NCBI GenBank assembly: GCA_963771845.1 | Contig: CAVYVC010000021.1 | Location: 124,001-188,000 of the forward strand | Reading direction: 5' to 3' | Source: VAZQ01 sp963771845 | GTDB lineage: Bacteria > Pseudomonadota > Alphaproteobacteria > Rhizobiales > Xanthobacteraceae | DNA length: 64,000 bases | Shown: positions 24,430 to 33,268 of the stretch, one piece after another | Numbering within the stretch: the first letter of the stretch is position 1 | Layout: every line of letters begins with the position of its first letter | The notes under the pieces: model-generated | What the model was told of the DNA's origin: nothing | The model's input: only the letters and a program-made list of their open reading frames with translations | The model's database searches: none | Position numbers and translations under genes: made by a program

Positions 24430-25233
24430 ATGAGCGAGCCGGCCGTCCTTTCACACGCTGAAAACGGCATCTGCGTCGTCACCCTCAATCGGCCCGCAGC
24501 GCTCAATGCGCTCGACCATCATTTGATGGTTGGATTGCGCGATGCGATTTTCGCAGCGGAGCACGACCACACCGTTCGATGCGTGGTCCTTCGCGGCGGA
24601 TCGCACTTCATGGCCGGTGGCGACCTCAAATGGTTCTCCGGGCTGATCGAGAGCCACTCAGCGGCCGAGAAGACAGTGCTGTTCCAGAAACTCGTGCACG
24701 ACGTGCACGGCATCGTGCTCAGCATGCGGCGGATGAGAAAGCCTGTGATCGCAAGCGTCAGCGGGGCCGCCGCCGGCTTTGGGCTGAGCCTGATGCTCGC
24801 CTGCGACCTCGCCATCGCCGCCGATGACGCATATTTCACGCTCGCCTATTGCCTCATCGGCACGAGTCCGGACGGCGGATCGACGTTTGCTTTGCCGCGT
24901 ACCGTGGGCAGCAAGAAAGCGATGGAAATCGCGCTCCTGGGCGATCGCTTCGACGCGGCGACGGCGGAGCGCCTCGGCCTGGTCAACCGCATCGTTCCGG
25001 CCGCTTTGCTGGAGGGCGAGACCATGAAGCTTGCGGCCCGGCTGGCCGCGGGGCCTACTGCTGTGTACGGCCGCACCAAGGCCTTGCTGAACAATTCGCT
25101 GTCAAACGGCCTGGAGAATCAGCTCCAGCGCGAAGCCGAGGCATTCGCACAGAGCGCGGCCGAGCCTGATTTCGCAGAGGGGCTCAAGGCCTTCATCGAG
25201 AAACGCAAGGCCGCGTTCAAGGGGACCGCCTAA
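24430..25233 (+). CDS. Enoyl-CoA hydratase/isomerase
   Basis: A 267-residue crotonase-fold protein. CVVTLNRPAALNALDHHLM opens the fold, FMAGGDLKWFSGLIES forms the first oxyanion-hole segment and ASVSGAAAGFGLSLMLACDL the second; TALPRTVGSKKAMEIALLGD-like wording (FALPRTVGSKKAMEIALLG) follows. The substrate is an acyl-CoA, but hydratase, isomerase and hydrolase activities cannot be separated by eye. The usual catalytic Glu position after the second segment reads YCLIGTSPDGGS, where Asp replaces it, as in isomerase-type members. ATG 24430 follows a weak ribosome-binding site. It is divergent from the CoA ligase and the two probably serve one acid-degradation route. Confidence 0.85.
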   Translation: MSEPAVLSHAENGICVVTLNRPAALNALDHHLMVGLRDAIFAAEHDHTVRCVVLRGGSHFMAGGDLKWFSGLIESHSAAEKTVLFQKLVHDVHGIVLSMRRMRKPVIASVSGAAAGFGLSLMLACDLAIAADDAYFTLAYCLIGTSPDGGSTFALPRTVGSKKAMEIALLGDRFDAATAERLGLVNRIVPAALLEGETMKLAARLAAGPTAVYGRTKALLNNSLSNGLENQLQREAEAFAQSAAEPDFAEGLKAFIEKRKAAFKGTA

Positions 25234-25261
25234 CGGTTTTGCTTGAACGCAGAGAAACTCA

Positions 25262-26236
25262 ATGCTGACGATTTACCGGGAAAAGGATGCTTCGATTCGA
25301 AACGCCGGCACAGCAGATCTGCCGCCGGAAGTTGTGTGGATCGACCTGTTAAATCCTTCTGACGAGGAAAAGGTGTTCGTCGAGTCGCGGGCGCGTGTCC
25401 ACGTTCCCTCGCTCGAAGCGCTGAGCGAGATCGAATCATCAAGCCGGCTCGCCGTAGAACAAGACACGATCTATCTCAGCCTGCCTGCAGTGGCGCAGGG
25501 CCAGAGCCCTGATGCTTACTTGTCACCCGTGGGATTTGTTCTGACCCAGAAAGTTCTCGTGACGGTCAGGTTCGCCGCTTCTCCCACTTTCGACGTTGTA
25601 GCGGAACGAGTGAGCAAGAATGAAACGGTGCAAAGCCCGGTCGCGCCATTCATGGCATTGCTGGAGACCATGGTCGATCACGGGGCGGATGCTCTGGAAA
25701 GGCTTGGCGCCGAACTCGACAAAGTCTCGCGTTCTGTGTTTCGAGGCGATCCGTCGCGTCCGAAGCACGTTGCGCGATCGAATGCCGCCTTGCGCAGGGC
25801 GCTGACATCGGTGGGCAGCACCGGTGATCGATTGACGCTTAGCCGCGATGCGCTGCTTGGAATTGGGCGGATTGCGCCCTTCGTTCTGAGCCTGCGCAAG
25901 AGCTGGATCGCCCCGGAATTCGGGGCGCGGCTGGAGGCGATGATCAAAGACGTCGCTTCCTTGAATGACTATGAAAGCCATCTTTCCAACAAAGTCCAAT
26001 TTCTGCTGGATGCGATCCTCGGATTAATCTCAATTCAGCAGAATGACATCTTCAAGGTCCTCACGATTGTTTCGGTTGTCGGTATTCCTCCTACCCTCGT
26101 TGCTGGTATTTACGGGATGAATTTCAAATACATGCCGGAGCTCAACTGGATCGCCGGATATCCGTTCGGACTTGCGATGATCGCGCTGAGCGCCATTATT
26201 CCCGTGCTTTGGTTCAAATGGCGAGGATGGTTTTAA
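25262..26236 (+). CDS. CorA-family Mg2+/Co2+ channel
   Basis: A 324-residue CorA protein. The cytoplasmic part begins MLTIYREKDASI and WIDLLNPSDEE; a long helical stretch with KVSRSVFRGDPSR and NDYESHLSNKVQFLLDAILG leads to TM1 (IFKVLTIVSVVGIPPTLVAG), the signature loop YGMNFKYMPEL and TM2 (PFGLAMIALSAIIPVLWFKW). GMN is the selectivity motif. It forms a homopentamer for passive Mg2+ uptake. It starts 28 bases after the hydratase stop on the same strand but is not obviously related in function. Confidence 0.95.
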   Translation: MLTIYREKDASIRNAGTADLPPEVVWIDLLNPSDEEKVFVESRARVHVPSLEALSEIESSSRLAVEQDTIYLSLPAVAQGQSPDAYLSPVGFVLTQKVLVTVRFAASPTFDVVAERVSKNETVQSPVAPFMALLETMVDHGADALERLGAELDKVSRSVFRGDPSRPKHVARSNAALRRALTSVGSTGDRLTLSRDALLGIGRIAPFVLSLRKSWIAPEFGARLEAMIKDVASLNDYESHLSNKVQFLLDAILGLISIQQNDIFKVLTIVSVVGIPPTLVAGIYGMNFKYMPELNWIAGYPFGLAMIALSAIIPVLWFKWRGWF

Positions 26237-26342
26237 CTCAGCGGATGTGAGTAGTAAGTAATAAATCGCGGGCAGCAATTAGCGCTGACGTCGACGCCGG
26301 CCAAGATTTCTATCAGCACCCGCATGTGAAAGCAAAGAGATC

Positions 26343-27329
26343 ATGCAGCCTATTCCCAGGCACGTCCACGAACCACCGTTCAACATCGTGCGTTCCAGCT
26401 ATCTCACGCTGGGGGTGACGGATCTCGCGCGCAGCAGGGCGTTCTACGAGGAGACCCTCGGGCTCCATGTGGAGGATAGAACGGCGGAAGCCATTTATCT
26501 GCGCGGGGTCGAAGAGCGCCAGCACCACTCCCTGGTTCTCAAAAAAGAGAGCGGACCTTCTGCCCATGCGCTTGGCTTCAAGCTCGCCTCGGAGGAGGAC
26601 CTCGACAGGGCGGCGCGTTTCCTAAAAGCCAAAGGCATCGAGCATGCTTTTGTCGAGCGTCCCTATCAGGGCCGCACGCTCGCGGCCGTTGATCCGGTCG
26701 GGATGCCGGTCGAGCTCTGCTTCAAGATGGAAACGCGCGAGCGGCTGCTGCAGCAGTACGCCCATCATAAAGGCGTGCATTCGCAGCGACTCGATCATTT
26801 CAATGTGTTTACGCCCGACGTGCAGGGCGCGTTGAATTTTTACGTTTCGCTTGGGTTCCGGCTCACCGAATATGCGCAGGAGGATGGGCCGAACGGACGC
26901 GTTGCGGCCGCCTGGCTGCATCGCAAGGGCAATGTGCACGACCTCGCGCTCACCAACGGCAGGGGACCGCGCCTGCACCATTTTGCCTACTGGGTACCGA
27001 CCGCCATGCATATCATTCACCTCTGCGATCTGATGGCGACCACGGGCTATCTCTCAAATCTGGAGCGCGGCCCCGGCCGGCATGGCATCTCGAACGCGTT
27101 CTTTCTGTACGTGCGCTGCCCCGATGGCCATCGGATCGAATTCTACACGTCCGACTATCAGACCATGGACCCCGACCACGAGCCGATCCGCTGGTCATTG
27201 CGCGACCCTCGCCGCCAGACGCTGTGGGGCCACCCGGCTCCGCGCTCCTGGTTCGAGGAGGGCTCGCCGTTTGCCGGCGCGAGCGAGCGCGCGGCCCTGT
27301 TCAAGGCCGACGTCCTGGTGGCAAGCTAG
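26343..27329 (+). CDS. Extradiol dioxygenase, homoprotocatechuate 2,3-dioxygenase-like
   Basis: A 328-residue two-module type I extradiol (VOC) dioxygenase. The first module (SSYLTLGVTDLARSRAFYEE) is the degenerate one; the second carries the metal ligands SQRLDHFNVF (His), PRLHHFAYWVP (His) and HRIEFYTSDYQT (Glu). That spacing and the GxEFYTSDY ending match 3,4-dihydroxyphenylacetate 2,3-dioxygenase. The reaction is proximal ring cleavage of a catechol with Fe(II) or Mn(II). The substrate call is by motif only. It is not in an operon with other hpa genes; pirin follows after a repeat. Confidence 0.85.
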   Translation: MQPIPRHVHEPPFNIVRSSYLTLGVTDLARSRAFYEETLGLHVEDRTAEAIYLRGVEERQHHSLVLKKESGPSAHALGFKLASEEDLDRAARFLKAKGIEHAFVERPYQGRTLAAVDPVGMPVELCFKMETRERLLQQYAHHKGVHSQRLDHFNVFTPDVQGALNFYVSLGFRLTEYAQEDGPNGRVAAAWLHRKGNVHDLALTNGRGPRLHHFAYWVPTAMHIIHLCDLMATTGYLSNLERGPGRHGISNAFFLYVRCPDGHRIEFYTSDYQTMDPDHEPIRWSLRDPRRQTLWGHPAPRSWFEEGSPFAGASERAALFKADVLVAS

Positions 27330-27357
27330 GCACGCATATCGGCCGAATGGGTAGCAT

Positions 27358-27438
27358 GTAGCCCGGATGCGCGAAGCGATATCCGGCGGTTGGCTTGATC
27401 CGTATTTTCCCCGGATTCGCTGCGCTCATCCGGGCTAC
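27358..27438 (+). repeat. Palindromic repeat, family D (GTAGCCCGGAT type)
   Basis: GTAGCCCGGATG at 27358-27369 and its exact complement CATCCGGGCTAC at 27427-27438 bound an 81-base element with inner near-complementary segments (ATCCGG, CCGGAT). A related element lies at 40785-40904. This is the REP-type sequence widely seen in proteobacterial genomes. Confidence 0.8.
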
Positions 27439-27524
27439 TACGGTATCACTGATGTGCCTTCTTGCCGCGGGCGGTCGGCGATCTATGTAAGGCCGAGACC
27501 ATCAATAACAATCAGGCAATCCGG

Positions 27525-28427
27525 ATGTCCATTCGGCCCGTAAGACGTATCGTTCAGTCAACGCCCACGATGGAAGGCGCAGGCGTGAAGCTGCGCCGCG
27601 CCTTTGGCTTCGGAGATACCGGCGAGTTCGATCCATTCCTGCTGCTCGACGATTTCCGCAACGACCGCCCCGATGATTACCGCGCCGGTTTTCCCTGGCA
27701 TCCGCATCGCGGGATCGAAACCATAACCTACGTGCTGGCCGGTACCGTCGAGCATGGCGACAGCCTGGGCAATCGCGGCAAATTGGGAGCGGGCGACGTG
27801 CAGTGGATGACCGCCGGCAGCGGCATTCTGCATCAGGAAATGCCGCAGGGCGATCCGCAGGGGCGCATGCACGGCTTTCAGTTGTGGGCCAATCTTCCCT
27901 CCACGCTCAAAATGACGGCGCCGCGTTATCAGGACATCAAGGCCGCCGAGATTCCGGAAATCAGCGATGACGACGGCACGCGCGTTCGCGTGGTCTGCGG
28001 TGAGTTCTGGGGCAAGCACGGGCCGGTGGAAGGGGTCGCCGCGGACCCTCGCTATCTTGATGTCTGGGTGCCGCCAGGCCGCCGCAAGAGCCTGCCGGTC
28101 GAGACCGACCGTCACGCCTTCGCTTACGTGTTCGACGGATCTGGAACTTTCGCCGCGGCATCGAAGCCCTTCGGCGTGCTTACGGAAAAGGAGGGCAGCG
28201 AAACGTTGCTCCGGGAGCGAACGGGAAACCGCTCCCTGGTCGTATTTGATCGCGGCGATGAAGTGACGGTTCAGCCCGGGGAGGAAGGCATTCGCTTCCT
28301 TTTGGTCTCCGGCAAGCCGATTGAGGAGCCGGTCGCGTGGTACGGGCCGATCGTGATGAACACCCGGGCGGAGCTGGAACAAGCGGTCGCCGAGTTGAAC
28401 AACGGCACGTTCATCAAGCACACCTGA
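27525..28427 (+). CDS. Pirin-family protein
   Basis: A 300-residue pirin (bicupin). SIRPVRRIVQSTPTMEGAGV opens it; the metal site is in FPWHPHRGIETITYVLAGTVEH plus QWMTAGSGILHQEMP, giving the conserved H-x-H, H and E ligands. The C-terminal cupin (YVFDGSGTFAAASKPF, EGIRFLLVSGKPIEEPVAWY) is also typical. Bacterial pirins show quercetinase activity or bind metabolic enzymes; the role here is not known. ATG 27525 is the conserved start; the frame extends to 27462 without homologous sequence. It is monocistronic between two palindromic repeats. Confidence 0.9.
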   Translation: MSIRPVRRIVQSTPTMEGAGVKLRRAFGFGDTGEFDPFLLLDDFRNDRPDDYRAGFPWHPHRGIETITYVLAGTVEHGDSLGNRGKLGAGDVQWMTAGSGILHQEMPQGDPQGRMHGFQLWANLPSTLKMTAPRYQDIKAAEIPEISDDDGTRVRVVCGEFWGKHGPVEGVAADPRYLDVWVPPGRRKSLPVETDRHAFAYVFDGSGTFAAASKPFGVLTEKEGSETLLRERTGNRSLVVFDRGDEVTVQPGEEGIRFLLVSGKPIEEPVAWYGPIVMNTRAELEQAVAELNNGTFIKHT

Positions 28428-28445
28428 CATACGTCGCATGCTCGG

Positions 28446-28530
28446 TTGGGTCGAGCCCGCGGACGAGACCGAACATTTTCGCGCATTCTCCCAATGTTGG
28501 GTCTCGTGAAGAACTCGACCCAACATACGG
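28446..28530 (+). repeat. Palindromic intergenic repeat, family A, copy 2
   Basis: TTGGGTCGAG at 28446-28455 and CTCGACCCAA at 28514-28523 form perfect 10-base inverted ends; an inner GAGACC/GGTCTC pair also exists. It matches the copy at 1373-1452. Here it is wholly intergenic, after pirin. Confidence 0.75.
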
Positions 28531-28642
28531 GATGCGTTTGCACAAACTTCGTGCGATCTGCCGATCTATAAGGCAGTCGAGATCTCCGATCAGCTGATTT
28601 TAAAGACGGGGTGTTTGGCACGGTGCTTGTATCAGGGGCTGC

Positions 28643-29770
28643 ATGGAATCCTTCACCTCGACGAACGGCGCTGCGGGACCGGGAGAGGTCCAGCTCGTTG
28701 GCATGCGGCCGCTTGCGCGCCTGCCGATCTTTTTTGTGCTCGAAGGCAAGCGCGTGCTGGTCGCCGGCAATGGTCCGGGCGCAGCCTGGAAGGCGGAGCT
28801 CGCCTCGGCGGCCGGCGCCGACGTCGATCTTTTTGCCGACGCCCCATGCGAGGACATTCGCGCCGTCGCAGCACAGCCGCCGCGCGGTGTAATTGTGGTG
28901 CATGAACGCGCCTGGCAGACCGGCGACATGAGCGGTGCTGCCCTCGCCATTGGCGGTTTCACGGATGATGAGGAGGCGAGCCGCTTCGCAGCCGCCGCAC
29001 GCGCCGCGCGCGTCCCGGTCAATGTGATCGATAAGCCCGCTTATTGCGATCTTTCCTTCGGCGCGATTGTAAATCGCTCTCCGCTGGTCATCGGGATTTC
29101 CACCGATGGGGCGGCGCCGGCGTTTGGCCAATCCATACGTGCCAAGCTCGAAGGCCTTATCCCCCGCGGATTTGCCGACTGGGCCGATGCGGCAAAGCAG
29201 TGGCGCGCAGCCGTGCAATCATCGGGATTGTCGTTCGCGTCGCGTCGCAGATTCTGGCAGCTGTTCGCAATGCGGGCGCTGGCTCGTCCCGACGCGGCGC
29301 CCCAGCAAAGCGATTTCGACGCTGTTCTCGATCACGCGCGCGCAGAGTCGCCATTGTCTGATCAAGGGCATGTGACGGTGGTGGGAGCCGGGCCCGGCGA
29401 TGCCGAGCTTTTGACCTTGCGCGCCGTGCGGGCACTTGCAACCGCGGACGTCATCCTGATCGATGATCAGGTCTCCCCGCAAGTGATGGAGTTTGCGCGC
29501 CGCGAGGCAAAGAGGATGATGATCCGGGCGAGCACATCCCGGTCGAGCGAGATCAGTGCGTTGATGCTTACTTTCGCCCGCGCCGGCCGGCGCGTCGTGC
29601 GCCTCAAGCGCGGCGATCCTGCCATTGCGGGTGGTGCAGCGGATGAGATCGCGGCTTGCCGGCAAGCCGGGATATCGATCGAGGTGGTTCCCGGAGTGAG
29701 CTCTGCTGCAACGCCTCCTCCCGCTTGCTCCGGATTGCCGGCAGCGCCAGCAGAAGAGAGAGTGGGATGA
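28643..29770 (+). pseudogene. Siroheme synthase (CysG)-like gene, truncated and degenerate
   Basis: A 375-residue frame. The first 200 or so residues match the precorrin-2 dehydrogenase/ferrochelatase part of CysG: LPIFFVLEGKRVLVAGNGPG (NAD site), VNVIDKPAYCDLSFGAIVNR and SPLVIGISTDGAAPAFGQSI. The uroporphyrinogen-III methyltransferase part starts well (VTVVGAGPGDAELLTLRAVRALATADVILIDD), but the usual GYGxxxxQxxIN block is replaced by RASTSRSSEISALML, GGDP reads RGDP, and after EVVPGVSSA the remaining 110 or so residues are missing, replaced by a Pro/Ala-rich tail. The methyltransferase is therefore probably dead; the dehydrogenase half may work. No nitrite or sulfite reductase gene is adjacent. 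Confidence 0.7.
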
Positions 29771-29788
29771 TGCCGTCGAGAGCGCGGC

Positions 29789-30772
29789 TCAATCCGGGAG
29801 CTCGATCTTCACTTCTTCGGTGACCTTCTTCCAGTACGCCAGTTCGGCCCGGTTGAAGGCCTGCGCGTCCTCGAGCGAGGCGCTCGGGATGGCCTTGATC
29901 ATTTGTTTTGCGAACACGCTCTGCACGCTTTCGGACCGCAGCGCTTGGGTCGTGGTCCTGAAAACGGTCGCGATAACATCGCGTGGAGTGGCTGAAGGCG
30001 CATACAAGGCGGACCACAGGCCTTTCGCATTGGGATAGCCGAGCTCGAGCAAGGTCGGCACATCCGGCAATTCCGGCACGCGCCGGTCTGACATGATCGC
30101 GAACGCGCGCACCTCACCGGCCTTGATGACGCCAAGCGCGCTTGCCGCGTTCACAAGCGCGACGTGAGCATTCCCCGTGAGGAGATCATTCGTCATGGCG
30201 CCGCCGCCGCCCTTGTTGGGGAGATGGACGAGTTCGATGCCGGCCCATTTGGCGAATGCCTCGGTGTCGTAATGATTGTTGCTGCCGGTGCCGACGCTGG
30301 CGTAGCGCACCTCACCGGGATGCGCCTTGGCGTAGGCGATGAACTGGGCATAGGTCGTCGGCGGAAAGTCCCTGGTGGTGGCCGCGAGTACAAGCGGAAT
30401 CTCGCTCAACGGGGTCACCAAGATCACGTCCTTGTCGTAGTCGATCCTGTATTTCTTTTTGTAGATGATGGGCGCGAGCGCATTCGTTCCGGAATTGCCG
30501 ATCTGGAGCGTGTAGCCATCGGGTCGCGCGCGTGCCATTTCCTCAATGGCGATGATGCCGAAGGCGCCGGGCTTGTTCTCGACCAGCACCGCCTGACCGA
30601 GAATGGGCCGCATGGCCTCGCCGACAATGCGAATGACGATGTCGGTCGCGCTGCCCGGCCCGAAGGGCACGACCACCTTGATCGGCCTCGTAGGATATTT
30701 GTCCTGGGCTTGCGCCGGGTTGTCCGCAGTCAAGGCGGCGAGCGTCAACAGCAGCAGTCTCAATCGTGCCAT
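29789..30772 (-). CDS. Bug-family solute receptor
   Basis: A 327-residue TctC/Bug periplasmic binding protein. A signal (LRLLLLTLAALTADNPAQAQ) precedes DKYPTRPIKVVVPFGPGSATD; ENKPGAFGIIAIEEMARARPDGYTL and PGEVRYASVGTGSNNHYDTE, then GAMTNDLLTGNAHVAL and RVPELPDVPTLLELGYP, follow the family pattern throughout. It binds a small carboxylate or similar ligand and hands it to a TctAB permease, which is not present here. It is the last gene of a minus-strand run, 57 bases after the amidohydrolase, so the ligand may be that enzyme's substrate (inference). Confidence 0.9.
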   Translation of the reverse strand: MARLRLLLLTLAALTADNPAQAQDKYPTRPIKVVVPFGPGSATDIVIRIVGEAMRPILGQAVLVENKPGAFGIIAIEEMARARPDGYTLQIGNSGTNALAPIIYKKKYRIDYDKDVILVTPLSEIPLVLAATTRDFPPTTYAQFIAYAKAHPGEVRYASVGTGSNNHYDTEAFAKWAGIELVHLPNKGGGGAMTNDLLTGNAHVALVNAASALGVIKAGEVRAFAIMSDRRVPELPDVPTLLELGYPNAKGLWSALYAPSATPRDVIATVFRTTTQALRSESVQSVFAKQMIKAIPSASLEDAQAFNRAELAYWKKVTEEVKIELPD

Positions 30773-30829
30773 CGGGTTTCTACCGTCGCATTTCCTCCGC
30801 GCCTTTGCCCCCGGTGGGATGATCCGAAT

Positions 30830-31858
30830 TCAGGCAAATGCGCGGGCCGAGGTTGGATGAGCGGCCGGCCCAAGCATGGCGTGGGCCGTTTCGCCTAGAA
30901 TTGCGGCCTGCTCGGCGGACCCGACCGGTACAGCGCGAACGGCCAACACGGCATCGGGCATGCCCATGTCGAAGGGATAATCGCTGCCGAGGAGGACGCG
31001 GTCCGCCCCCGCGCTGCCGACAAGAAATTCGAGAGCGTCTTTCGAATGCACGATGGTGTCGAAATAGAACCGCTTGAGCGAATCCGTCGGGGGCCGGCTG
31101 AGCTTCTTCTTGGGCTCGGCGCGCACGTGCCAGCCATGCACGAAGCGTCCGGCCTGATAGGGGACAAAGCCGCCGCCGTGGGCGAGGCAGAATTTCAGGG
31201 AAGGGTAGCGCTCCAAGACGCCGCTGAAGACGAGGCAGGCAGCGGCGATGGTCGTATCAAGCGGGTTGCCGATCAGGTTCGTGAGATAATAGGAGGACAG
31301 CCGGTCCGCTCCCGCGACATTATTGGGATGCACGAGAATGAATGCATCGAGCTCGGCGGCCGTCGCCCACACCGGCTCGAATTCGGGATCATCGAGATTC
31401 CTGCCCGCGATGTTGGAGCCGATCTGAGCGCCCCGCATGCCAAGGACGGTCACGGCATGGCGCAGCTCCTCGGATGCCTGTTTCGGCGCCTGCATTGGAA
31501 GCGTGGCGATGGCAAGAAACCGATCGGGTCTTGCCTTGGCGAGTCTCGCGAGTTCTTCATTTTGAATGCGCGCGAACACGCTCGCCAGAGCGGACGGCTG
31601 TGCATAGACGAAGGTCTGGGGGGAAACCGAGAGCACCTGAACGTCGACCTTCGAGGCCGCCATGTCTTGGAGCCGCCGATCGAGGTCCCAGCCGCCGCGC
31701 GGAAAATTCCGGTAGATCGTGCCCGCAACATCAAGCGCTGCGAACTGATCGTCCATTTGTGAGAGCTTCGGCGCAATCTGCGGCGCCTCGCGCTGCAACA
31801 GCCTGATCGTCTCTTGTGCCAGAATATGCGCGTGAACATCGATGGTGTTTGCGGCCAT
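30830..31858 (-). CDS. Amidohydrolase (ACMSD-like decarboxylase/hydrolase)
   Basis: A 342-residue amidohydrolase_2 protein. IDVHAHIL gives the H-x-H, LVHPNNVAG and FCLAHGGGFVPYQ give further His ligands, and VLLGSDYPFDMGM gives the catalytic Asp. This is the wording of the ACMSD/gamma-resorcylate decarboxylase branch, which acts on aromatic or muconate-type acids with Zn or Mn. I chose ATG 31858 because AGGAAA lies 5 bases upstream; ATG 31873 is possible. The gene stands between the TRAP permease and a Bug receptor on the same strand, so it may act on an imported organic acid. Confidence 0.85.
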   Translation of the reverse strand: MAANTIDVHAHILAQETIRLLQREAPQIAPKLSQMDDQFAALDVAGTIYRNFPRGGWDLDRRLQDMAASKVDVQVLSVSPQTFVYAQPSALASVFARIQNEELARLAKARPDRFLAIATLPMQAPKQASEELRHAVTVLGMRGAQIGSNIAGRNLDDPEFEPVWATAAELDAFILVHPNNVAGADRLSSYYLTNLIGNPLDTTIAAACLVFSGVLERYPSLKFCLAHGGGFVPYQAGRFVHGWHVRAEPKKKLSRPPTDSLKRFYFDTIVHSKDALEFLVGSAGADRVLLGSDYPFDMGMPDAVLAVRAVPVGSAEQAAILGETAHAMLGPAAHPTSARAFA

Positions 31859-31963
31859 GGGTTTCCTGCTCATCCCAATTGCAATGCGGCGCCAATGGAA
31901 GACTGGCGCAAGACCGTAGTGCATCCGGTGGCTGCAATCAAAGGCAAAGCATGCAAAGGCCGC

Positions 31964-33238
31964 TTACCGCCCCAGCAGCACCATTGAGATGGACGGCACA
32001 TAGGTGATGACCATCAGCGTTGCAAAATTGATCAGTAGAAAGGGCAGCACGCCCCGATAGATCGTGCCGAGCGGCGTCTCGAAGACCGCCTGGGACGCAA
32101 ACAGATTGAGCCCGAAGGGCGGCGTGTACATTCCGATGCTCAGATTGACCGCCATGATGATCCCGAAATGAATTGGGCTCACTCCCACCGCCTCCACCAG
32201 CGGAAGGAGGAGTGGCGTGAGAATGAGGATCGCCGCCGGCGGCTCGAGGAAGCTGCCCATCAACAACAGCGCGACGTTGATGGAGAGGAGCAACCCCCAG
32301 GACGGCAGCGCCATGGCGTTGATAGCGGCGACGATCTGCTGCGGGATGCCGCTGGTGGTGAGCAGCCAGGAGTAAAGCCCGGCGGCGGTGACGATCATGA
32401 GGATCTGCGAGATTAGGAACACCGCGCTCGTAATGATGCGCCAGAGCTCCGGCAGCCCCACCTCGCCGTGCACTACCATGGTGACGAACAGCGAATAGAT
32501 GACCGCAACCCCGGCGGCCTCGGTCGGCGTGAAGATGCCGCCATAGATACCGCCGAGAATGACGGCAACGGTGCCGATCGACCAACCGGCTTCTTTCGTC
32601 GATTTCCACACCTCGATCCAGCGCGTGCCCGCGGTGAGCGGCACCGCCTTGACGTGGGCATAACCCATGACGAACATCGCATCGACAAAGCCGATGAGCA
32701 GACTCGGCAGGATGCCGGCGGTGAACAGCGCCACCGCCGATTGCTGCGCCGAAAGCGAATAGAGGATCATCGCAATCGAGGGCGGGATGACAACCGCAAT
32801 CGCGCCCGAAGATGCGATCAGCCCGACCGCGAAGCGATCGTTGTAGCCGTTTTCACGGAGCGACGGATAGATCATGCGCCCCACTGCCACGACGGTGCCG
32901 ACCGCGGTGTGCGCCATGGCGCCGAAGAGCTCGGATGCGGCGACCGTGGTGACCGCGAGCGATCCCCGTACGCCGCCGATGAGCGAGATGACCCAGATCA
33001 CCACCCGCCGCGCAATTCCGCCTTGCGCCATGATCTCGCCCGCGAGCACGAAGAACGGCACCGCCAGCAGCGGAAAATTGTCGAGGCTGCCGAAAATGTA
33101 GGTCTGGATGGCCTCGGTCGGGATGTCGGCGACGAACAGCACCACCACCAGACAGGTCACCAGCAGGACGAGGAAAATCGGCACGCCGAGGACGAGCAGC
33201 ACCGTCGGCAGCACGAAATAGGCGAGGACGTTCACCAT
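31964..33238 (-). CDS. TRAP transporter large permease (DctM type)
   Basis: A 424-residue inner-membrane protein with about 12-13 hydrophobic segments. LLAVPFFVLAGEIMAQGGIA, GMAHTAVGTV-like wording (FGAMAHTAVGTVVAVG), SSGAIAVVIPPSIAMILYS and NLSIGMYTPPFGLNLFASQA are DctM signatures. It drives solute uptake on a sodium gradient together with a small DctQ subunit (next gene upstream) and a periplasmic DctP. No DctP gene lies nearby; a Bug receptor is present instead but belongs to another transporter type. ATG 33238 is the likely start; a GTG at 33253 is in frame. Confidence 0.9.
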   Translation of the reverse strand: MVNVLAYFVLPTVLLVLGVPIFLVLLVTCLVVVLFVADIPTEAIQTYIFGSLDNFPLLAVPFFVLAGEIMAQGGIARRVVIWVISLIGGVRGSLAVTTVAASELFGAMAHTAVGTVVAVGRMIYPSLRENGYNDRFAVGLIASSGAIAVVIPPSIAMILYSLSAQQSAVALFTAGILPSLLIGFVDAMFVMGYAHVKAVPLTAGTRWIEVWKSTKEAGWSIGTVAVILGGIYGGIFTPTEAAGVAVIYSLFVTMVVHGEVGLPELWRIITSAVFLISQILMIVTAAGLYSWLLTTSGIPQQIVAAINAMALPSWGLLLSINVALLLMGSFLEPPAAILILTPLLLPLVEAVGVSPIHFGIIMAVNLSIGMYTPPFGLNLFASQAVFETPLGTIYRGVLPFLLINFATLMVITYVPSISMVLLGR

Positions 33239-33268
33239 CGATGTCCCGCCCACAGCCGAGCTGTCCCT

